A stretch of DNA of 64,000 nt from Dryocosmus kuriphilus. Taxonomy: Eukaryota; Arthropoda; Insecta; Hymenoptera; Cynipidae. Location: assembly GCA_038277395.1 (NCBI GenBank), contig CM076197.1:104806442-104870441 (forward strand), in the 5' to 3' direction. The notes under the pieces were generated by a model that saw nothing but the letters and a program-made list of their open reading frames with translations, did no database searches and was not told the DNA's origin. Positions 21,865-33,129 of this stretch are shown piece after piece; positions within the stretch are counted from its first letter, which is position 1; every line of letters starts with the position of its first letter. Made by a program: the position numbers and the translations under genes.

Positions 21865-23905
21865 AAAAAAGGGGGTGGGGATGGGGGGGCCCCAACCAAC
21901 GCCCCCTCCTGTGAGACCCAATGCACGCCGGCGGGCGATGGGCACGGCGAAGCCGTGCCAGCCGCGCGCCGTCGGTAGTTGGTCTCCCCGAAGAATGATA
22001 CTAACTGGAAGGAATTGTTGTGCGGTACCCGTTCGGGCATTATTACACAATCTGAGAGAAATTTGGCATGGCAGAGTTTAAAAAGTGACGTTACTTTGTG
22101 GGAAAAAAAAAGCCCTTAAGTAGGGAAAAAACCACAACAATCTGAGATATTATTTTATATTACAGAAGTAAAGAAGAAGGAAGGAGAGGTTTTAGAGAGG
22201 TCGAAAGTAAAGATTGCAGCCAGGCCCCGGGTGACAGGTCGGCGCAGCATCGAGGCATGTCTCGGTGCTGCGCCGACCCTACCCCCACAGCCCGGGTGAC
22301 TCATTTCAAGAGGAAATCTCTTGGCATCGGATGTTTGCGAAGTGGGTCATACTCATATTTCCCTAATGAGGAAATATGTTCAAAGGGTGATAGTGATGCA
22401 GAATCATAGAATTTAGTAACAGTTTCTTTTATAAAATCAGAAATATAAGGTAGTTGAAACTCTCTGTGTAGGAGAGAAATTTTTGTGAATCTGGGTGCCT
22501 TGGTGATGCGTCTGAGAAATTTGTTTTGGATGATTTGAATTTGATTAATATTACTTTTTGACGCACCACCCCAGATTGTACAGGCATAGGTAATGATAGG
22601 TCGAATAAACATTTTATAGATTATGATAGCATGGTCAGGTTTTAGGCTTGAGTGTCGATTAACAATAGGATGTAGGCGCGAGATAACCCCGAGAGCTTTT
22701 CCTTTAGTTTCGTGAATATGTTCTTTCCAATTAAGGCGTTTATGGTTTGCCTCCTAAGTATTTTACGGAATTTTTCCATTCAATTGGTTCATTAAACATT
22801 TGAGGTGGATCTATTTTGACTGGCCTTCTAACCGAGAAAAGAATTGATTCTGATTTTGAAACGTTAATTTTTATTCTCCAAAGTTTAGTCCAAGCCTCGA
22901 TAATTTTAAGAGCATTATTAAGTAATTTTAGGATTTTATAAATTGACCAAGAGGAGGTAAATAATGCAGTGTCATCTGCGTATATTCCAATGGAAACTTC
23001 AGGAACCTCGGGGATATCATTTACGTATATAATAAAGAGAACAGGTCCGAGAATACTACCTTGAGGCACGCCGGCTCGGCAGGGCCTTTCGCTTGAGAGT
23101 GTGTTCTGTAATTTGACTGAAAATTTTCTATTAGTAAGATACGAATGAATAAATAAGATAAGCCCTCTTGGAAAATTGTATTTGATAAGTTTTCTGAGTA
23201 GGCCTATGTGCCAGACACTGTCAAAGGCCTTTGCCACATCGAGGAAGACAGCTCCAGTATGCTTTTTCCGATTAAAATTTAGGCTAATGGCTTCTGTGAG
23301 CCTGAGCATCATGTGTTGAGTAGAGTGACCTTTTCTGAAGCCGTATTGTTGCGGTTTAAGGATACTGTTTTCCTCGAGGTGACAATTTATACGGGAGAGA
23401 ATTATTTTTTCGAAAATTTTGCTCATTGTATTTAAGAGGCTAATGGGTCTGTAGCTAGTAGGATGATATGGATCTTTGCCTTTTTTCTGAAAAACTAAGA
23501 TGTGGGCCGTTTTCCAGGAGTCAGGAAAGTAGCTAAGCTGAAGACATGCATTGAATATAATGGCAAGTAGGGTGAGGCACGAGACAGGAAGCTTTTTAAG
23601 AACTAGATTTGAAATTGAGTCAGGGCCGGGCGCTTTATTATTTTTAGTAGTTTTAATCTGTTTGGTTATTTCTTTAGTGGTTATTTTCTTGAAATTATCA
23701 GTACTGGGGGTTTTGAGATACTCGGAAACAATTTTTTCACATTCAGTGATATGTTGCGATCCTGATGGTTCATCATGCGGCGAGAAGTTACTTTCATAAT
23801 TATCTGCTAGTAAGTTTGCTTTATCGCTGGAAGAAAGTGCAAAGGTTTGATCGGATTTTTTGAGAGGGTGGATATTAGTTCGCGGTTTTGTAACTCTTCG
23901 AACTG
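21865..23905 (-). pseudogene. LINE C: 5'-truncated Jockey-type non-LTR retrotransposon
   Basis: On the minus strand, a reverse transcriptase region (24014-22740) carries the usual motifs: NNKAPGPDSISN, SYRPISLLNTMSK, YGFRKGHSTQHMMLRL, FLDVAKAFDSVWH, AGVPQGSILGP and IYADDTALF. After a one-base frame break near 22740 the C-terminal part continues to a stop at 22301. Similarity to LINE B begins near 23900, so the endonuclease and ORF1 are absent; the copy was truncated at integration. The 3' UTR includes a stem-loop at 22237-22278, and the element ends CCCCCTTTTTT near 21865 without a poly-A tail, like LINE B. It lies head to head with LINE A. Confidence 0.85.
22237..22278 (-). other. LINE C 3' UTR stem-loop
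   Basis: A 13-bp perfect stem (GGTCGGCGCAGCA with its complement), an extra 4-bp stem after one mismatch and a 6-nt loop. The same structure lies at the same place in LINE B (35827-35868), with one compensatory pair change. Confidence 0.75.
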
Positions 23906-24207
23906 TACGGTCGTAGTACCCATCCGAGAGCGCGGATGCGGGAGAAAGACCCGTTTGCTCTCGACTTCGGAAAGCGAATTTTGGTGACTCAAATGAGCAC
24001 AAAATTTTGTTCAAGCTCAGTGCAGTGAAGTGCAGTGTAGTGCCTTTCTGGATTACAGTGGTGCCTTTGGATTACAGTGAAAGTGTACGGTAGTGTTTGA
24101 AAGTGTACGGTAGTGTATCACAGTGCATTATATTCTTAATTTTATTTTAAAAAAACAACAAATTTTAAATTATTAATTTAAAAATTGTACAATTTTATCC
24201 TCGAGCT

Positions 24208-25596
24208 ATGGGTGATCCTCACCTAACAACTCAACCCGCTTCTGCCGCCGACTCTCAGGCAACCCCGCCCCCTTCTCGGGCTACTTTCTCCCTCTGCTTG
24301 CCGCAGTCGGACAGCCTCTCCAAGTCCGAACTGTCCGCCGTTATCTCCGAGATTCGCAATGCTCTCCAAGCCTACGAATCCGCACTCCTCTCTCTCTCCC
24401 AGGCTGCTCCCCTTCCTGAAAATAATTCAGATGACGCAGCCATGGAGCTGTCCGTCGAACCTCCTTGCCCCAAGGAAACTGTCAACGACGGAATTAAAAC
24501 CGTGACGTCCAGACGTACCAAGCGCAGGCGTATGACAACCCCCCCTCCTCTACCTTCTTCCCTGTTGCTTTCCGAAGAGGAAGATTCTCTCTCCTCTAGT
24601 TCCTCTGACGAAGAGGAATCTGTAACAAAGGAGCGAAGCCCTCCACCTATTCGCATCTTGCGAAAAGATCTCTGGCCCAAAATTCACCAGGCCCTTTTGA
24701 AAGACGACATTTCTATTCGTTTGGCTAGGAACACCTCGGACGCCATTGTTGTCTACCCCCAAACCGTCGATGGCTTCCGTGCCATCACGTCAAAACTTGA
24801 GAAGCACAGTTTAGCTTACTCAACAAATCAACTTCGCCAGGACAGAGACCTTATCGTTGTCATCAGGGGTGTCAACGAGTCCCTTTCTGACGAAGCCATT
24901 TTGAAGGAGCTTCAAATGAAAATCCCCTCCGTCAAAAGCATTCACAGAATGAAAAAAGGCGAAAAAATCTGGCCCCTTGTTGTCGTCCACCTGGACCCAG
25001 CTGCTCCCACAGCAAAGACAATCTTCGACCTTAAAACCCTTGCTGGTCTCAGCATCAGAGTCGAAGCAAAACGCAAATCGTCCTTGATTCCGTAATGTCT
25101 TCGATGCCTGAAATTCTTTCACACGGCAAATTACTGCCATGCTCCATGGTCTTGCGCGTTTTGCGCTCGCAACCACGCCACAGCCTCCTGCACTTACAAA
25201 GACAAGAAGGCTTCCACCCCCACCTGCTTCAATTGTAAACACCGTGCCACTTTTCGTGGATGCCCCAAGGTTCCCCGGAAACCAGAGCACAATCCTCAAC
25301 ACAAAAAACAACAACGCCCACAAACACAACACACACCAAAGTCTTTTAACTCTTCAAACTCGCAAAACGCGCCCACTACAAACACACACAGACCTCAAAG
25401 TGTCCCCAGTTTTCCCAAACCTCAGCGTTCTTACGCTAGAACTCTTTCTCCAAACCCTGAACCTCAACTGACAAACCAAATCCACCCCTCACTCACCCCC
25501 GACCCATTAAACAATCCACAACTTCAACAGCTTTTTCGTGACTTCCTCTCAGTCTTCGCAACTGCCTTCCAACTCCCAAACTCTGGACGCACATAA
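24208..25596 (+). pseudogene. LINE A ORF1 (Gag-like, three zinc knuckles), with nonsense codon
   Basis: The leading ~170 residues are Pro/Ser/Glu-rich with a basic patch (SRRTKRRR) and an acidic-serine run, then a PRE_C2HC-type domain (LIVVIRGVNESLSDEAILKE...). The zinc knuckles follow: C-LR-C-LKFF-H-TANY-C, C-AF-C-ARN-H-ATAS-C and C-FN-C-KHRATFRG-C. A TAA at 25093-25095 sits directly before the first knuckle cysteine. The frame is otherwise open to the TAA at 25594-25596, so a CAA-to-TAA change is the likely cause. The protein would bind element RNA in the ribonucleoprotein particle. It overlaps ORF2 by about 60 bp. Confidence 0.8.
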
Positions 25597-28247
25597 AGAT
25601 AAAATCACTTTACTCACATGGAACGCTAATAGTATTTCTGCCCCTAAGAGACTTGAACTAACCCTGTTTCTTGAGGAGAAGGCTATTGACGTTGCCTGTA
25701 TCACAGAGACCCACCTAAAACCTGAAAACAAACTCTACTTTCCAAATTTTTCTGTCTATAGAAAAGATCGTATTTCTTCCAGAGGCGGAGGTGTTGCACT
25801 CCTTGTTCATAACTCTCTCAAACACAAACCAATCAATACCGACTCATCACCCTGCGAAGTAACGGGCGTGGAAATCCTTCTTGACTCTGGTCCAATCCGT
25901 ATCTTATCTCTCTACTCTCCCCCTCATATTAATAATATCTCTAAAATACCGGATCTTTTCAATTCCAATACCCCAACGATAGTAGCTGGCGATCTTAACG
26001 CAAAAAACAAAGCCTGGGGTTGCTTAAAAAACAACCCGAAAGGTAAATCTCTTTTAAAAACTCTCATTCGACACAACCTCACCATGGAAGCGCCCCCGGT
26101 TCCCACTCACTTCCCTACTTCTTCAAAACATCAACCCGACATTCTAGATCTCTTCATAACAAAAAATATTTCTATTAACAAAGATGCCTGGTCGCTGCCT
26201 GTTCTGAGTTCCAACCATAACCCTGTTCTCATGGGAGCTTACTGGTAACCCGGAACTCTCCCCTCCTTCTGAGTCAAAAATTGACTATCTCTACCTTAAA
26301 TATCTCCTTGAATCTTCTCCTTTTAAATGCCTTCAGATCCGATCATCTTCCGAAATCGACTCAACAGTCGGTGCTCTCACGGAAGATATTCAAAATGCTG
26401 TTAAACTTGCCACCACAACCAAAGTTATCTCTCCATCCAATCTTAAACTACCTCCTGCTATCCTTCAACTCGTAAACAGGAAAAATCAGAATAGAAAGCA
26501 CTGGCAATCCACCCGTACTCCCAGACACCGCCGCCGCCTGAATCGCTATCAAAAAGAGCTCAAATTCGCTCTTCAGTCTACTAACAACTCTTCCTTTGAA
26601 ACTTATATTGCGGAAGCCGAACTATACCCTAAAAGGTGCTGGAAGGTAATTAAATCTCTTAGAAATAGAAAATCTCACCTCCCCTCTCTCGTAAAAAAAC
26701 GGTCAATCCTTCTCTCTTGACGAAGAAAAAGCCGAATCTTTGCAGACTCTCTTAAAACTCAATGTTCCCCTTTTCCCAGCCTTGACAAATTTACTTCTTT
26801 TCACGATGACATCTCAAAGACTGTACAAGACTTTAATGTGACGGACAATTATTTCACTCCTACCTCTCCTAAAGAAATCCGCGACACAATTCGCTCTCTT
26901 CGTAACAGAAAAGCCCCCGGAAATGACGCTATTAGTAACGGAATACTTAAAATTCTTCCCCGAAAACACATTGCAGCGATCTGCACAATTATAAACTCAA
27001 TGTTGAGATTTCATTACTTTCCTTCTGCTTGGAAGGAGGCTACAGTAATCTTTCTTCCCAAACCTGGTAAGCCTCTCAGCTCAGCTTCAAGCTTTCGCCC
27101 CATCAGCTTGCTCTGCACTCTCAGCAAAGTAGCTGAAAGCATCATTCTTTCTCGTTTCGACGATTTTGTCTCACGAAACAACATTCTACCTGACTTCCAG
27201 CACGGTTTCCGCAAACGCCATGGAACAGCCCACCAACTTCTTCGCGTTTCTGAATACATTGCCGACAATCTCAATAAAGGTAAGCACACGTCCATGCTTC
27301 TTCTGGACTGTAAGCAAGCCTTTGACAGAGTTTGGCACGACGGTCTCATTTTCAAACTTATCCACTTAAAATTTCCTCATTACCTTATTGGCCTAATTAA
27401 ATCTTATCTCTCAAACAGGAGTATTAGAGCTCGAGTCGGAAACTCCTTGTCGCAACCCCAACTTATCACTTCTGGTGTCCCTCAGGGTTCTAAACTTTCC
27501 CCCTCTCTCTTCAACGTTTATTTTTATGACATTCCTGTCAATGATAAAATCCTCACTGTTCAATACGCCGACGATGTTGGCTTTTCTTCAATCTGCCAGG
27601 GTTATTAAACAATGTTCCTCTCATTTAAATAGATTCACCCCAGTTGCTCTCGATTGGTACTCCAGATGGAGATTTGAAATTAATAAAACTAAATCGGAAG
27701 CCGTCTTCTTTTCTCGACGCATTCGCACTCCTCCAAGCTCCTCGTCAACTGTCTTCCCATCGAATGGAGTAATTCCGCAAAATATCTCGGCGTCATTTTT
27801 GACAAGAGACTCACCTGGTCCAAACAAATAATAGCTACACGCAATAAAGCCCTTGGAGCTTTTACGGCGCTTAAACCGTTCTTTAATAATCACACTGTAT
27901 CTCGGGCCACCAAAGCTCGAGCCTTCAATGCTATAATTAGAAGCATTTGCACTTACGCGATTCCAATATGGGGCTCTGCATCCCCAAACCGCCTATTAAA
28001 GCTCCAGGGGACTTACATGCGCCTTCTTCGCTCATCATTGAACATCCCCTGGTACATACGCAACAAACAGATCCTTGCCGAACTCAAGCTACCTTCCATT
28101 ACCGAAGCTGCCCAAACATACGCTTCAAACCTTCGACTTTCCGTGCAAAATCACCCAAACCCTAGCATCAACTCACTTGCAAATTACGTAAGTAAATCTT
28201 CTGACCGTTTTAGAAGGCCGTGCCTTCTTGTTTCGTCAAACCCGTAA
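25538..28247 (+). pseudogene. LINE A ORF2 (endonuclease-reverse transcriptase), with several frame breaks
   Basis: The EEP endonuclease comes first: LLTWNANSI, ITETHLK, SLYSPP, AGDLNAKNKAW, DILDLFIT and SSNHNPVL. The last normally reads SDHNPV, so a key Asp is replaced by Asn. A stop at 26246-26248 is followed by a shifted frame (DYLYLKYLLESS...). The RT is open at 26838-27608 with NRKAPGNDAISN, SFRPISLL, GFRKRHGTAHQLL, LLDCKQAFDRVWH, SGVPQGSKLSP and QYADDVG. Further frame changes lead through a KYLGVIFDKRLTW-type thumb to a stop at 28247. The motif set and the two-ORF layout fit the Jockey group. The product would nick target DNA and reverse-transcribe the LINE RNA; this copy cannot. Confidence 0.85.
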
Positions 28248-28455
28248 TCCTTTCTTCTCTTTCCGTGTTTCGCCTCTAGCGCGAGTGTCCCTGCAGTTCA
28301 ACTGTCTTGGACCACCATCCTCCGCCCGTCTCATCTTTGGTTCATAACCTCAAGGTTGGTAACCATTCGGGGAGGGGTTTTAGTCGGTAGGCGCACCTCG
28401 CGAATCCGACACTACCCTTCACTGGGTGTCTTTTGAAGATTCCCCCTCCTCGACC

Positions 28456-28459
<4 letters not shown>

Positions 28460-28508
<49 letters not shown>
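28460..28508 (+). repeat. Poly-A tail of LINE A (49 A)
   Basis: An uninterrupted A49 ends LINE A. It is followed by TG and then the target duplication of LINE B. Confidence 0.95.
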
Positions 28509-28510
<2 letters not shown>

Positions 28511-28522
28511 CGTGCATTCATT
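28511..28522. repeat. Left target-site duplication of LINE B
   Basis: CGTGCATTCATT recurs exactly at 36186-36197, directly after the 3' end of LINE B. Confidence 0.85.
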
Positions 28523-30609
28523 GGCACGGGATTGCATGATTCGATTGGATTGCATGATTCGATTCGAGCTCAAGACTGATGACGATCCAGCTCAAAGGAT
28601 TCTCGACACTGACGATTGATCAGAAATTCAGGAATTGAAGAGATTGTTAAGAGAGATCTATTCTACTTGGAATGACCAGACCTGTACCATATCTCGCTCT
28701 GTTTCTCAGTCAAAGAAGTTGCTTGACATCGATTGATGAATAATCTTGTTATTCAGACATGTCTAAATTCAGTGTTGAAATTAAAATTTAAAATTTAAAT
28801 TCAGTGTAGCTATAAGATAGAAAATTGTAAAAGCACTCGAGAGTATCAGTCCTTTTTGGGTTCGTTGCACGGCCACCTTAGGGGTAAGGCAAAGTTCGAG
28901 TTGCTTTGTAGGCGTTGGTATACTTTGCGTGCTCGCAAGCCCTGCCATCGTTAATAAAACTACGAATCAACCTGAATTAACCTTGCATGTACTCTTTGCA
29001 GCAAGATTGTACAAGTGAGGGTTTTAAAACGACGAAGAAAAAATCTCATTGTAACTCTACCCCAACGCCACGAAGGCGGCTCGGAGGCATTATGCCTCTG
29101 GAGCATGAAGAAAAGATGGACGACGATGACTTCACCATCGCGTCATCAAGGAAGCGACGACGTCAATCCGCTACTTCCATAGATGGAAGCAGTAAGACGT
29201 CTAGGACGTCCATTATAAGCATGTCCCCTTCTTGCAAGCCCGATTCAGTTAGACGGAATGTACCATCGGGTTCAAGCGCTAAGACCACCCAAGTAAAATC
29301 AGGGCTGGGCAAAATTCCCCCCATAAATGTGCTAGTGGATGAGGCTAATCATCCCTACACCGTCCTGCATAAACTGTTGAAAAAATCGACCCAATTTAAG
29401 CCCATAGTCTATAACGTGGGCTCCAACATCTACTCCGTTCGCGTTCCCTACTTAGAGGACTACCGGACAGTCATCTCTAACTTAGAAAAGGAAGGATTCG
29501 AGTACTATTTGTACAAGAATATAGAAGCACCCCCTGTTAAACTCGTCATTAGAAATATCCCGATTTCTTTCCCTGAAGATTCAGTACTTGCTGAACTACA
29601 GGAAGAAGGATATGCAGTCACTACTATCAGTCGGATGAGAAACCGACAATCTAGAAAAGCCCTGCCTATGATTCTGCTTACAGTCCCAAATTCGCCGCAG
29701 GCAAAAGACCTTCTAAACCTACAGTCCCTAGCGTTTTTATAAAAATAAAAGTGGAGCCCTATGTTAAACCAAAGGAAACCTCTCAGTGTTTCAACTGCCA
29801 GAGATTCCACCATGTTTCCGACATGTGCCACGCTACCCCACGTTGCGTCAAATGTGGAGGCTCGCACCGTAGCTCAAGCTGCGAAAAAGACCCGCAAGCT
29901 CCGGCCACTTGCGCTAACTGCTCGAAAAATCATCCCGCCAACTATCGAGGCTGTTCTGCGTTTAAGAAAGCCTCCAGAAATCAAAACTCCAGTCGTAATC
30001 AAAACAAAAATAAATTAAAAACCTCAGATGTCAAAAAAGTAAAAAATCTAGTAACTCAAAATAAAGAGCCTACTCCACAGGCTACGCCGATGCAAAGCTC
30101 TCCGCAAAAGCAGACACCCCCCGTTTTCAACCCTCCTCCGCAAAATGTACCGCTTTTCAGCACAATTGTAGCGTCTATACGACACAATCTAAGCCAAGCG
30201 CGATCAATTTTAAACCTAGGCAGTCAACTAAAACACTGCAAAATAATACACAAGTTAAAACATCCAACGCCGTATTAAAAACCACTCCACAGACTAGAGT
30301 CACTCCAGTAGCCGCGCCTACTCACACTGCTCCATCCCAAATAATAAAAATCAACTTAATAATTTATTTAATATTGAAGAGAAAACCATTATTTGTTTTT
30401 CTATAACTAACCTTTTTTTCTGACAGTTCAGAAAAAGGACAGTTAAAATAAAAACAACAATGTATTTTCAAAACATTATTTTCAGGCTCATTAGAGACAT
30501 TGCATAAAATGCAAAAAATATATTTTCGAAAAAAGAGGGAGAAAAAGGAAAGAGTCAACCAAAACCAACCTCTCCCTCTTTCCTTATTCTTTCTCCGTCT
30601 TTTTTATAC

Positions 30610-30655
30610 TACAGGGGTCCTACATGTTTCGAAGCCCTTGAGACTTCATCATCAG
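30610..30655 (-). ncRNA. Hammerhead-like motif, left arm copy
   Basis: The reverse complement of the right-arm motif, with TCATCAG (CTGATGA) at 30649-30655 and TTTC (GAAA) at 30627-30630. Structure as for 32443-32488. Confidence 0.4.
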
Positions 30656-31912
30656 GGAAAATTTACAGGAAACTATAGGTGCTTAAACTTAATTATCAAT
30701 TTTCAGAAACCTTATATTTCCAAAAAATTTTGTGTATTCTTACAATTTTCAGCATTACACACACCAATTATTTACATAATATGTATCAAGAAACATATAA
30801 ATAAGGAAAAACAGACTATTAAGTAACTTACCTAAATAATTCTTAGATTTATGCACCACTTTCAGTTTTTCTAAATATAGTTTTGTTATCTCTATAATGT
30901 TCCATTTGGTTTATAAATCAATGTTATTCATAATTTTCAAATTAATTTTTATAATTTTTTCAGCTTGATAACCTTACTTGATATGTATGAATATACTACA
31001 AGTATTAAAATGTCAACCTTGTACCTATCAATCGATAGTGATGCTTTAAGGTTGTTCATAGATAGGAAAAATGTTTATAATAAAATGTTTGATTTTAAAA
31101 TAATGGTTAAATTAGAGTAGGTTTCAATAATTTGATTATTTTACATAATCTCATCATATATTATTGAGTACTTCGTTAAAAAAATTTTTCATTGAATGAT
31201 TATAATTTTGGTTCTTCCTATATAATTTTTTAAAAATATAAAAAGTTTTATAGAATTGTTTCAACAGCTTGTATTTTAACCTTTCTCAAATAAATAAATC
31301 AGGATTTACTAGAAAGATGAATATTTCATTTGAGTAGATTCTTGGAGATTTGTAACATGTGGTTTTTACGATCTTTGGGTCTGAACGATGTCGGCAGTGA
31401 AAAAGGATTTCTTGAAACTAGAGGGGAAAAAAAGAAAAAAAAAAGGGTCTTTCGATTCTCGTTATTACAAGGGGGATGAAGATAGTTTTAGTCACTTTTG
31501 CTTTTCTCTGAGAAGTTTCTCTGTTTGACAATTTGGTTTTAGTTTGCGACGTGACTTTCAAGGGGACAGATCGTGGTCTCTCCAAAAAACAGATAAAGTT
31601 GTCTTTGCAGTAAATTAAAAAATAAAAATCTTTAAAAAAATGTTTGTGGAGAAATCTACTTCAGATTAGTTAAGTGCCTTTTTCCAAGAAGTTTTAAATT
31701 TCGTAGAAAACGTAACTAAAAGTGAAGTTAATACTTTTTTGTGGGGTGTTTATAAACAAAGTGTTATGTGATTGTGACCTTGATAAGGATTAATTTGGAT
31801 TAACATTTGTGGATAAGTTTTAACCAAATTTTATTGAATTTTCTGATTGTTTTTTCCTATATTATGGATTTCATAAACATTGATAGGGAAAGGGGTGATG
31901 GAATAGATAGAA

Positions 31913-32296
31913 TTGATGGTCCGGTTAGTAGAATCAAGAAAGTTTTATTCAATTAGTAATAAATTGAGAAGTTCTGTCCTAAAAAGAGATTTTCTTAAAA
32001 AGTGTAAGATTCATGAAGTTTTGCCAAAAAAGATTTTTGATATTAATAAAAACTTCAAAATTGATTACATGAATAAGAATAATAATGAACAGTATGAGGA
32101 AAATACCAAGAAATATAAAAAATCAATCTTGAACTTGGCCATAAAAGATTCCTATTTTAAGATACATACTTTAAATCAAGAATTGAAACAAATTTTAAGT
32201 TTATTGGAAACACAAGTCCCAGGGTTCATTACCAAAGAATGGTTAGAGAAAGAAAACAAACTTATTAACTGGTTGTTGAAGATTGTTATTTATTAA
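31913..32296 (+). pseudogene. N-terminal remnant of a Penelope-like reverse transcriptase
   Basis: 127 codons rich in Lys, Asn and Leu. The FLKKCxxxxVLPKKIF stretch followed by a helical Lys/Glu/Leu region (SILNLAIKDSYFKIHTLNQE) is what I know from the region before the RT core in this group. It ends in a stop before any YADD or GIY-YIG motif. If it is not Penelope-like, it is an unrecognised ORF. Only the company of inverted pLTR-type arms supports the call. Confidence 0.4.
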
Positions 32297-32442
32297 TTAT
32301 GAGTATCCATGAAAGATATAGGAAGAACCAAAAAAGAACTTTTTATTGTATAGAGTATTAATTTTAATGTGATTATGTATATAAGGTTTCTGAAAATTGA
32401 TAATTAAGTTTAAGCACCTATATAGTTTCCTGTAAATTTTCC

Positions 32443-32488
32443 CTGATGATGAAGTCTCAAGGGCTTCGAAACATGTAGGACCCCTGTA
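32443..32488 (+). ncRNA. Hammerhead ribozyme-like motif, right arm copy
   Basis: CTGATGA (32443-32449), then a 6-bp stem GAAGTC/GGCTTC with loop TCAAG, GAAA (32468-32471), a 3-bp helix ACA/TGT and A at 32488 as the potential cleavage-site nucleotide. One unpaired T sits between CTGATGA and the stem, and helix I pairing is weak, so the motif may be a decayed ribozyme. Hammerheads are established in Penelope-like pLTRs. Confidence 0.45.
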
Positions 32489-33129
32489 GTATAAAAAAGA
32501 CGGAGAAAGAATAAGGAAAGAGGGAGAGGTTGGTTTTGGTTGACTCTTTCCTTTTTCTCCCTCTTTTTTTCGAAAATATATTTTTTTGCATTTTATGCAA
32601 TGTCTCTAATGAGCCTGAAAATAATGTTTTGAAAATACATTGTTGTTTTTATTTTAACTGTCCTTTTTCTGAACTGTCAGAAAAAAAGGTTAGTTATAGA
32701 AAAACAAATAATGGTTTTCTCTTCAATATTAAATAAATAATATTTAAAAAAGGGACAATAAACAATATGATTCGTTTTCAGTCTTTAGGGTTGCCTATAA
32801 TTACTAATGGATTTCTTTTTTATTGAGATAACGAATGTTTACTCAATTTACTAAAAAGATATCTTTTTTTTAAAAAATTCTTATAATAATATGATGTGAA
32901 GTAGTAATTTTTAGAAACTTTTATGTTCGGACTATTATTTTCGTCTGTATAGAGGAATGTAATTTTCTGAATAGACTGAAACGAAATCAACCAAAAAACA
33001 ACTTAATAAGTCTTTTAAATCGCGCCACGACCTTGACCACCGATATAATGGGGAGAAAAATAAATCTAACCGAAGCAATAAACTCAACCGCCGAGATTAT
33101 AAATAATATATTAACACTCGCTATCGAAA

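Larger units (their letters stand above)
23906..28508 (+). mobile_element. LINE A: near full-length Jockey-type non-LTR retrotransposon with poly-A tail
   Basis: A 5' leader with repeated AGTGTACGGTAGTGT-like sequence (24060-24130) precedes ORF1 (24208) and an overlapping ORF2 (from about 25538). The 3' UTR starts near 28250 and ends in 49 A (28460-28508). The 5' limit near 23906 is where similarity of the neighbouring LINE C stops, so it is approximate. Both ORFs are damaged, hence a dead copy. No certain target duplication was found, because the 5' junction with LINE C is unclear. Confidence 0.85.
30363..32997 (+). mobile_element. Penelope-like element with inverted terminal arms, inserted in LINE B ORF1
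   Basis: It is flanked by an 11-bp duplication, CAACTTAATAA (30352-30362 and 32998-33008). The LINE B ORF1 tail resumes directly after it. A ~355-bp segment at the left end (30363-30720) is inverted at 32381-32736, and a further 260 bp (32737-32997) follow on the right only. Each inverted arm holds a hammerhead-like motif. Between the arms lies a 127-codon frame (31913-32296) resembling the N-terminal region of Penelope-like reverse transcriptases (RDFLKKCKIHEVLPKKIF). Inverted pLTR arms, a variable target duplication and hammerhead motifs together point to a Penelope-like element. The RT core and GIY-YIG endonuclease are missing, so the copy is internally deleted. Confidence 0.6.

Noticed and set aside
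23906..24207. Coding start of LINE C extending to 24014
   Set aside because: Similarity to LINE B stops near 23900. Upstream codons are the 5' leader of LINE A read in antisense.
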